Shown: in pieces, positions 57,805 through 64,000 of the stretch
Layout: each line of letters begins with the position of its first letter
Numbering within the stretch: position 1 is the first letter of the stretch
Origin: Anoxybacillus ayderensis
GTDB lineage: Bacteria > Bacillota > Bacilli > Bacillales > Anoxybacillaceae
Length of the DNA: 64,000 bases
Assembly (NCBI RefSeq): GCF_000833605.1
Contig: NZ_JXTG01000004.1
Coordinates: 149,367 to 213,366, forward strand
Direction of reading: 5' to 3'
The notes under the pieces: generated by a model
Databases searched by the model: none
What the model saw: only the letters and a program-made list of their open reading frames with translations
Told to the model about the DNA's origin: nothing
Translations under genes and position numbers: made by a program

Positions 57805-58782
57805 TTGGAGCTAGAAAAGAACGTTCGAAAAGAGACTTCCCCTCCTATGTTACCGAAGAAAGTGAAAAAGAAGAGGAAGTTTTGGAAAACAGTTATTCAG
57901 CAAAGAGCTTTAATTTTGATGAGTTTCCCGTTTCTCATTTGGTTATTTGTTTTTAAATATGTTCCGTTGTGGGGCTGGACAATGGCTTTCCAAGATTATC
58001 GTCCTGGACTTCCATTTAGTGAGCAAGAGTGGGTTGGATTGAAACACTTTAAGTTTCTCTTTCAAGATGAAGCATTTTTAAGAGTGTTGCGCAACACATT
58101 GGCAATGAGTGTCATTAATCTCGTCCTCGGTTTTGTTACTGCAATTACTTTAGCCATTTTGTTTAATGAGCTGCATAATGGGAAGTTTAAACGAATTGTA
58201 CAAACGATTAGCTATATGCCTCACTTTCTTTCTTGGGTAGTAGCAGCAGGGATCATTTCATATGCTTTATCGCTGGAGAACGGTATTGTCAATATTGTAC
58301 TACAGAAATTGGGGATCATTGATGAACCTATTCTTTGGTTAGGGATCGGTGAATACTTCTGGGGCATTATCGGGGTCTCCGAAGTGTGGAAAAATGTAGG
58401 TTGGAATACAATTATTTATTTGGCTGCTATCGCAATGATTGATCCTGAGCAATATGAGGCAGCAGAAATTGATGGGGCATCGAGATTACAACGCATTTTC
58501 TATATTACCCTCCCTTCTTTAAAACCGACCATTGTTATTTTGCTCATTTTAAATTTAGGGAATATTTTAGAAACAGGATTTGAACCGCAGTACTTATTAG
58601 GAAATCCGATGAACTTAGATTATTCTGAGAATCTCGATATTTTTGTTCTTAAGTATGGTATTTCCATGGGGAATTTTTCACTTGCTACAGCAGCAGGAAT
58701 TTTTAAAACAGTCGTAAGCTTCATTTTATTGTTTAGTGCTAACCATATTGCTAAACGTCTCGGACAGGCAAGATTATTTTGA
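57805..58782 (+). CDS. xynF: Xylo-oligosaccharide ABC transporter permease (XynF-like)
   Basis: 325-residue LplB/YteP-type permease with a lysine-rich cytoplasmic N-terminus and six helices; EAA loop EQYEAAEIDGASRLQRIFYI (about residue 217-236). TTG start behind AGAGGTG. Works as heterodimer with the next gene; the ATPase must be encoded elsewhere. Confidence 0.87.
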   Translation: MELEKNVRKETSPPMLPKKVKKKRKFWKTVIQQRALILMSFPFLIWLFVFKYVPLWGWTMAFQDYRPGLPFSEQEWVGLKHFKFLFQDEAFLRVLRNTLAMSVINLVLGFVTAITLAILFNELHNGKFKRIVQTISYMPHFLSWVVAAGIISYALSLENGIVNIVLQKLGIIDEPILWLGIGEYFWGIIGVSEVWKNVGWNTIIYLAAIAMIDPEQYEAAEIDGASRLQRIFYITLPSLKPTIVILLILNLGNILETGFEPQYLLGNPMNLDYSENLDIFVLKYGISMGNFSLATAAGIFKTVVSFILLFSANHIAKRLGQARLF

Positions 58783-58799
58783 GATTGGAGTAGATGGAC

Positions 58800-59735
58800 A
58801 TGCAAAAAATCAATGTAGCGTTTAGGAGTAAGGTTCGTTACATGTCTAGGGGAGACATATTATTTAACATATTTAACTACAGTTTTATGATCATGTTGTG
58901 CATTGTAATGCTTTATCCGATGTTAAATACATTGGCCATCTCCCTTAACGATGCAAATGACACGATAAAAGGTGGAATATATCTTTGGCCACGAGAGTTT
59001 ACATTATATAACTATCAATATGTGTTGAAGGAAAATACATTATTAAACGCGTTATTTATTTCTGTGTTGAGAACCGTTCTGGGCACGGCCATTTCAGTAT
59101 TTTGTACAGCTATGGTAGCGTATGTTATTAGTCGGAAAGAATTTATATTTCGAAAATTTGTGACCATCGCTTTCGTTTTAACAATGTATTTTAATGGTGG
59201 GTTAATTCCAACGTATTTATTAATGAGAGACCTTGGTTTGATTGGGACGTTTTGGGTCTATATCATTCCTGGCATCATCGGTGTATTCAACTTGATCGTT
59301 ATTCGTTCATTTATTGAAGGTCTTCCTAATAGTTTAGTTGAATCGGCTCGTATTGATGGTGCTGGGGAATTTACTATATTTTTTAAAATTATACTTCCTC
59401 TTTCCTTGCCGGTTCTAGCTACGGTGTCTCTTTTTGTTGCTGTGTATCAATGGAATTCGTGGTTTGATGTGTTTCTCTATAATTCATCTAATCCCAATTT
59501 AAGTACTTTACAGTATGAATTAATGAAAATCTTACAAAATACGAATGCCACAATGTCAGGGAAAACGGCAGCGGACGCATTTGCAAATGCGAGTGGACAA
59601 TCGAACGCAGTGACCCCTGCATCGATTCGAGCCACAATGACAATTATTGCTAGTTTGCCTATTATCTTAGTTTATCCGTTTTTACAAAAGTATTTTATTA
59701 AAGGATTAACTTTAGGAGGAGTAAAAGGGGAGTAA
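58800..59735 (+). CDS. xynG: Xylo-oligosaccharide ABC transporter permease (XynG-like)
   Basis: 311-residue LplC/YtcP-type permease with six helices, EAA loop NSLVESARIDGAGEFTIFFK (about residue 180-200) and C-terminal KGLTLGGVKGE. ATG 58800 has GGAG 9 bases before; ATG 58794 is too near that site. A segment rich in Ala, Asn and Thr (~255-280) between the last helices is longer than in MalG. Confidence 0.87.
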   Translation: MQKINVAFRSKVRYMSRGDILFNIFNYSFMIMLCIVMLYPMLNTLAISLNDANDTIKGGIYLWPREFTLYNYQYVLKENTLLNALFISVLRTVLGTAISVFCTAMVAYVISRKEFIFRKFVTIAFVLTMYFNGGLIPTYLLMRDLGLIGTFWVYIIPGIIGVFNLIVIRSFIEGLPNSLVESARIDGAGEFTIFFKIILPLSLPVLATVSLFVAVYQWNSWFDVFLYNSSNPNLSTLQYELMKILQNTNATMSGKTAADAFANASGQSNAVTPASIRATMTIIASLPIILVYPFLQKYFIKGLTLGGVKGE

Positions 59736-59762
59736 AAATATACAGTTTGGAGGGAAATAAGT

Positions 59763-60749
59763 ATGATTCCGTCGTTACGTGAAGTGTACAAAGAGCATTT
59801 TCGCATTGGTGCCGCTGTTAGCCCTATTACAATTAAAACGCAAAAAGATCTATTAGTAAGCCATGTGAATAGCATTACTGCCGAAAATCATATGAAATTT
59901 GAACATCTCCAACCGAAAGAAGGGGAATTTACGTTTGAACAGGCTGATGAAATTGTTCATTTTGCCTTATCTAACAACATGGTAGTACGCGGCCATACCC
60001 TCGTATGGCATAACCAAACTCCGCCTTGGATGTTTTATGATCGAGAAGGAAAGGTAGTCGGAAAAGAATTGTTATTTGAACGGTTGAAAGCACATATTTC
60101 AACTGTTATACAGCGATATAAGGGAAAAGTGTACTGTTGGGATGTCGTTAATGAGGCCGTTGCGGATGAAGGTAACGATTTGTTGCGTATTTCTAGATGG
60201 AGTGAAATAGCCGGTATGGAATTCATCGAGAAGGCATTTCTCTACGCACGGGAAGCTGATCCAAATGCCCTTTTATTTTACAACGATTATAATGAGTCAT
60301 TTCCTGAAAAAAGGGAGAAAATTTACAAGTTAGTGAAGTCACTACTTGAAAAACACATACCAGTTGATGGTATAGGGTTGCAAGCACATTGGAGTTTGAC
60401 TCGTCCAACATTAGAAGAGATTCGTTTAGCTATTGAACGATACGCCTCCCTTGGTGTCCAACTACATATTACAGAGTTGGACATATCCATGTTCGAGTTT
60501 GATGATCATCGAAATGATTTAATAAAGCCGACGGATCAAATGGTTGATAAGCAAGCGGAGCGATATGACCAAATTTTTTCTTTATTTAAGGAGTACAGCG
60601 ATGTCATTCGAAATGTAACATTTTGGGGCATTGCAGATGATTATACATGGCTTGATAATTTTCCAGTCAAGCAAAGAAAAAATTGGCCGTTTTTGTTTGA
60701 TGAAAATCATCAGCCGAAGCCAGCTTTTTGGAAAGTCTGTACATGTTAA
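59763..60749 (+). CDS. xynA2: Intracellular endo-1,4-beta-xylanase, GH10
   Basis: 328 residues, a bare GH10 (beta/alpha)8 domain without signal peptide. Substrate residues in ITAENHMKFEHLQP and HTLVWHNQTPPWM; acid/base Glu131 in WDVVNEAVAD; nucleophile Glu238 in ITELDISMF. It should cut longer imported xylo-oligosaccharides in the cytoplasm, as the intracellular XynA2 of G. stearothermophilus does. Ribosome site GGAGGGAAA. It follows the importer by 27 bases. Confidence 0.93.
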   Translation: MIPSLREVYKEHFRIGAAVSPITIKTQKDLLVSHVNSITAENHMKFEHLQPKEGEFTFEQADEIVHFALSNNMVVRGHTLVWHNQTPPWMFYDREGKVVGKELLFERLKAHISTVIQRYKGKVYCWDVVNEAVADEGNDLLRISRWSEIAGMEFIEKAFLYAREADPNALLFYNDYNESFPEKREKIYKLVKSLLEKHIPVDGIGLQAHWSLTRPTLEEIRLAIERYASLGVQLHITELDISMFEFDDHRNDLIKPTDQMVDKQAERYDQIFSLFKEYSDVIRNVTFWGIADDYTWLDNFPVKQRKNWPFLFDENHQPKPAFWKVCTC

Positions 60750-60794
60750 TAAAATTGTCCAGAAAAAGATTGCGTGTATTAGGAGGGAAATGAA

Positions 60795-63700
60795 ATGTAT
60801 AAAAGTTTCGTCAAGAAAGTCTCCCTTGTATTATCTACTCTTTTGCTCTTAGTTTCGGCGTTTCCTGTCTCATATGCACAAATGAATTCCATCCCCGTTT
60901 ATGAAGAAACGTTTGAAAACCAAGGAAACTATGTCCAATCTGGTGGTGCGACCCTCACTCTAGTAAAAAACAAAGTGTTTGCAGGGAATGAAGATGGAAC
61001 TGCACTATATATTAGTAATCGATCGAATAACTGGGACGGGGCAGATTTCCGTTTCACGGATCTTGGATTACAAGATGGAAAAACATATACGATCAATATT
61101 ATAGGATATGTCGATGAAAGTGAAGTTGTTCCTTCAGGAGCTCAAGTGTATTTGCAAACTGTAGATAAAACATATGGATGGTTAGCAAGTGCCGACTTAA
61201 AGAACGGGGAATCGTTCACTATAAATACAACGTTTACTCTTGACATGAGTAAAGGAGATACTCGTCTTCGTATACAATCCAACGATAATGGTAAAACAGT
61301 TTCATTTTATGTCGGGTATTTTTCAATTTCAACTAGTGATGTAGGAGGAGAAGATGGTGAGACTCCTATTTTAAGACCATCGGCTTTACCTTTTGAAATG
61401 ATTGATTTTGAAGATCAAAGTTTAGGTGGATTTGAGGGGCGTGCAGGAACAGAGAAATTAACTGTAACCAACGAGGATAACAAAACCTCAGGGGGAACGT
61501 ACGCATTAAAGGTAGAAAATAGAGCGCAAAACTGGCATGGTCCTTCTTTACGCATCGAGAAATATATTGATCTAGGATATGAATATACGATTTCCTTGTG
61601 GGTTAAACTCATTTCACCTGAAAATGCACAAATTCAATTATCTACTCAAGTTGGAAGTGGAAGTGGTGCGAGTTATAACAATATTTTAAGTAAAGTAATT
61701 AGTGTTGATGATGGATGGGTACTGTTTGAAGGAAAGTATCGCTACAATAGTTCGGGAGGCGAATATTTAACGATTTACGTGGAAAGCCCAAACAGTAGTA
61801 CTGCATCTTTTTATATTGATGATGTTCGTTTAGTAAAGAGTGGAAACCCTATCTCTGTACAAAAGGATCTTCTTCCTATCAAGAACGTTTATGAAAGTGA
61901 CTTTTTAATTGGTAGTGCCGTATCAGCTGCTGATTTGGATGGAGAGAGACTCGAACTTCTCAAGTTGCATTACAACAGCATAACAGCAGAAAACGCTATG
62001 AAACCTAGCTATTTACAACCCACTAAAGGGAACTTTACCTTCGAAGCAGCAGATAGTATTGTAAATAAAGCTATAGAAGAAGGGATGAAAGTACATGGAC
62101 ATGTTCTCGTATGGCATCAGCAGACACCCGAATGGATGACCACTAGAGAAGATGGAAGCTTTCTCAGTAGGGAGGAGGCGTTAGAAAACTTAAAAAACCA
62201 CATCGAAACCGTCATTAAACATTTTGGTAATAGAGTTATTTCATGGGATGTTGTCAATGAAGCGATCATTGATAATCCACCTAATCCAAATAATTGGGAG
62301 GAGTCATTAAGGAAGTCACCATGGTACTATTCAATCGGTTCCGATTATGTTGAGCAAGCTTTCCGAATCGCACGACAAGTTGTAGACGAAAATGGTTGGG
62401 ATATTAAGCTATATTACAATGATTACAATGAAGATAATCAAAGGAAAGCACAAGCCATTTATCATATGGTAAAAGAGCTAAATGAAAAATTTGAACAAGA
62501 GTATCCTGGCAAAAAATTAATTGATGGAATTGGAATGCAAGGACATTACAACACAAGGACAAATCCAGATAATGTAAAAATGTCGTTGGAAAGATTTATT
62601 TCTCTTGGTGTGGAGATTAGTATTACTGAACTCGATATTCAAGCTGGAACGGATAATCATCTGACGGAGGAACAGTCCAAAGCACAAGCCTATTTATACG
62701 CTAAATTATTCAAAATATTCAAAGAAAAAGCGCCATATATCTCCCGAGTTACGCTATGGGGATTAAACGATGCGGCAAGTTGGCGTGCATCAACAAGCCC
62801 ATTGTTATTTGATCGAAATTTACAGGCCAAACCAAGTTACTATGCGGTAATTGATCCTGATACATTTATAGAAGAAAATCCTACTGTGACAGAAGAGTCG
62901 CGGAAAGCAATTGCTTTGTATGGTATCCCTGTAATTGATGGAAGCATCGATTCCATTTGGGAAAGTGTTCCTTACATCCCTATTGATCGTTACCAAATGG
63001 CGTGGCAAGGAGCAAGCGGAACTGCTAAAGTTCTTTGGGACGAAGGGAATCTGTATGTATTAGTACAAGTTAACGATGACCAGTTAGATAAGTCGAGTAC
63101 AAATCCTTGGGAGCAGGATTCGATAGAGGTGTTTGTGGACGAAAATAATGCAAAAACATCGTTTTACCAAGAGGATGATGGACAATATAGAGTAAACTTT
63201 GACAACGAAACATCGTTTAATCCACCAAGCATTGAAAATGGATTTATGTCCGAAACTAATGTATCTGGGACTAATTATGTGGTGGAGATGAAAATCCCTT
63301 TAAGAAGTATACAACTAAAAAATGGGTCTGAAATAGGGTTTGATGTTCAAATTAATGATGGGAAAAATGGTGCTCGTCAGAGTGTGGCTGCTTGGAATGA
63401 TACGACTGGAACTGCATATATGGATACATCTGTATTCGGGACACTTACTCTTTTAACCACTTTAGATAATGAAAATACACCAGGCAGCGGCACAACACCA
63501 GGTAGTGGCACAACACCAGGCAGCAGCACAACACCAGGCAGCGGTACAACACCAGGTAGCGGCACAACACCAGGCAGTGGCACAACACCAGGCAGCGGCA
63601 CAACACCAGGCAGTGGCACAACACCAGGCAGTGGCACAACACCGGGCAGCGGTACAACACCAGGCAGTGGCACAACACCAGGCAGTGGTACAACACCGGG

Positions 63701-64000
63701 CAGTGGCACAACACCAGTGAAGGGTGAAAATGGTACGGTTGTTTTACAGCCGAAAGTAGAGACGAAAGAAAAAGACGGCAAAGTAGTAGAAAAAGTGGCA
63801 ACTATTTCAACAAATGAAGTTGAAGCGATTGTCAAGGAGCTGTCGAATGAAAATAAACAAGTCGTCGTCTCCCTCGGCTCGCTTCCAAAAGGTGTAGCCA
63901 CAAAAGTAGATGTGCCAGCTACATTATTTACACAAGCGGCAAATAAACAAGCAGAAGCAACGATTGTGAGCGCCAGTGAACAAGCGACGTACAAATTGCC
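60795..64000 (+). CDS. Secreted modular xylanase CBM22-CBM22-GH10-CBM9, 3' end outside
   Basis: Open from ATG 60795 (AGGAGGG 8 bases before) to the window edge, at least 1068 residues. Order: signal peptide (1-28, cut after SYA), CBM22 (~33-180), CBM22 (~205-350), GH10 (~356-700), CBM9 (~705-890), 13 hexapeptide repeats (896-973), then a start of another domain. GH10 catalytic Glu489 (WDVVNEAI) and Glu612 (ITELDIQ) are present. The part after the repeats ([20 protein letters not shown], trimmed) resembles the region that precedes S-layer-homology domains in related wall proteins, so surface anchoring is inferred. Follows xynA2 by 45 bases with no terminator. Confidence 0.92.
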   Translation, partial: MYKSFVKKVSLVLSTLLLLVSAFPVSYAQMNSIPVYEETFENQGNYVQSGGATLTLVKNKVFAGNEDGTALYISNRSNNWDGADFRFTDLGLQDGKTYTINIIGYVDESEVVPSGAQVYLQTVDKTYGWLASADLKNGESFTINTTFTLDMSKGDTRLRIQSNDNGKTVSFYVGYFSISTSDVGGEDGETPILRPSALPFEMIDFEDQSLGGFEGRAGTEKLTVTNEDNKTSGGTYALKVENRAQNWHGPSLRIEKYIDLGYEYTISLWVKLISPENAQIQLSTQVGSGSGASYNNILSKVISVDDGWVLFEGKYRYNSSGGEYLTIYVESPNSSTASFYIDDVRLVKSGNPISVQKDLLPIKNVYESDFLIGSAVSAADLDGERLELLKLHYNSITAENAMKPSYLQPTKGNFTFEAADSIVNKAIEEGMKVHGHVLVWHQQTPEWMTTREDGSFLSREEALENLKNHIETVIKHFGNRVISWDVVNEAIIDNPPNPNNWEESLRKSPWYYSIGSDYVEQAFRIARQVVDENGWDIKLYYNDYNEDNQRKAQAIYHMVKELNEKFEQEYPGKKLIDGIGMQGHYNTRTNPDNVKMSLERFISLGVEISITELDIQAGTDNHLTEEQSKAQAYLYAKLFKIFKEKAPYISRVTLWGLNDAASWRASTSPLLFDRNLQAKPSYYAVIDPDTFIEENPTVTEESRKAIALYGIPVIDGSIDSIWESVPYIPIDRYQMAWQGASGTAKVLWDEGNLYVLVQVNDDQLDKSSTNPWEQDSIEVFVDENNAKTSFYQEDDGQYRVNFDNETSFNPPSIENGFMSETNVSGTNYVVEMKIPLRSIQLKNGSEIGFDVQINDGKNGARQSVAAWNDTTGTAYMDTSVFGTLTLLTTLDNENTPGSGTTPGSGTTPGSSTTPGSGTTPGSGTTPGSGTTPGSGTTPGSGTTPGSGTTPGSGTTPGSGTTPGSGTTPGSGTTPVKGENGTVVLQPKVETKEKDGKVVEKVATISTNEVEAIVKELSNENKQVVVSLGSLPKGVATKVDVPATLFTQAANKQAEATIVSASEQATYKL
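63480..63713 (+). repeat. Thirteen tandem 18-bp repeats encoding PGSGTT
   Basis: Each unit encodes Pro-Gly-Ser-Gly-Thr-Thr; the third unit is PGSSTT. Copies differ only at silent third positions (GGC/GGT, AGC/AGT, CCA/CCG). It forms a flexible linker between CBM9 and the C-terminal region of the xylanase. Confidence 0.97.

Noticed and set aside
63480..63713. Tandem repeats considered as a CRISPR array
   Set aside because: Units are contiguous, have no spacers and encode a protein linker.
63469..63720. Plus-strand frame encoding Gln/His/Ala repeats
   Set aside because: Another frame of the same 18-bp repeats; the PGSGTT frame is continuous with CBM9.
63377..63994. Minus-strand frame of 205 codons with a repeated Pro-Leu-Pro-Gly-Val-like pattern
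   Set aside because: It is the mirror of the 18-bp repeat tract inside the plus-strand xylanase, which has clear domains; the repeat lacks stops in several frames.

Overview
The window looks like a chromosome segment of a moderately AT-rich, thermophilic Bacillaceae bacterium, most likely Anoxybacillus or a close Geobacillus/Parageobacillus relative. The evidence is the Bacillus gene order phoR-polA-mutM-ytaF-coaE-gapB-speD-nrdR-dnaB-dnaI-ytxC-thrS-infC-rpmI-rplT-ysdC, the strong GGAGG-type ribosome sites with many TTG/GTG starts, and close likeness to Geobacillus stearothermophilus hemicellulose genes. The genus is an inference; no 16S rRNA is present.

Bases 1-17,190 are conserved core: the C-terminal part of PhoR, DNA polymerase I, MutM, sporulation protein YtaF, CoaE, gluconeogenic GapB (with a CcpN-like operator pair), SpeD (with a long structured leader), NrdR, the DnaB/DnaI helicase-loading pair, YtxC, a T-box leader with a readable ACC (Thr) specifier ahead of thrS, the L20-type leader ahead of infC-rpmI-rplT (infC starts at ATT), a dUTPase and a YsdC peptidase. 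Right behind the ysdC terminator sits an ORF-less group IIC intron (17,193-17,851).

Bases 17,850-33,000 are an L-arabinose/arabinan locus: a three-component sensor (araPST), an ABC importer (araEGH), the repressor AraR, araDBA and a GH51 arabinofuranosidase (abfA). At least five AraR operators can be read directly. Bases 33,340-38,260 hold a Leloir operon galK-galE-galT with a LacI-type regulator.

Bases 38,280-64,000 are a xylan/xylose locus. A near-perfect XylR operator controls an oxidoreductase / aldose epimerase / aldo-keto reductase trio. XylR lies divergent from a second YesM/YesN-type sensor pair with a second operator between them. Then come a CUT1 importer, a GH52 beta-xylosidase, an intracellular CE4 deacetylase and YesL. 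A third sensor pair follows, with its probable target, a second xylo-oligosaccharide importer (xynEFG-like) whose promoter carries a 9-bp direct repeat at 21-bp spacing. The locus ends with an intracellular GH10 xylanase and a large secreted CBM22-CBM22-GH10-CBM9 xylanase that runs off the end of the window.

Taken together, the accessory half describes a cell that cuts xylan and arabinan outside, imports oligosaccharides through CUT1 transporters that lack local ATPases, finishes hydrolysis and deacetylation inside, and controls uptake through three parallel histidine kinase / AraC-type response regulator pairs layered over AraR, XylR and probably CcpA.
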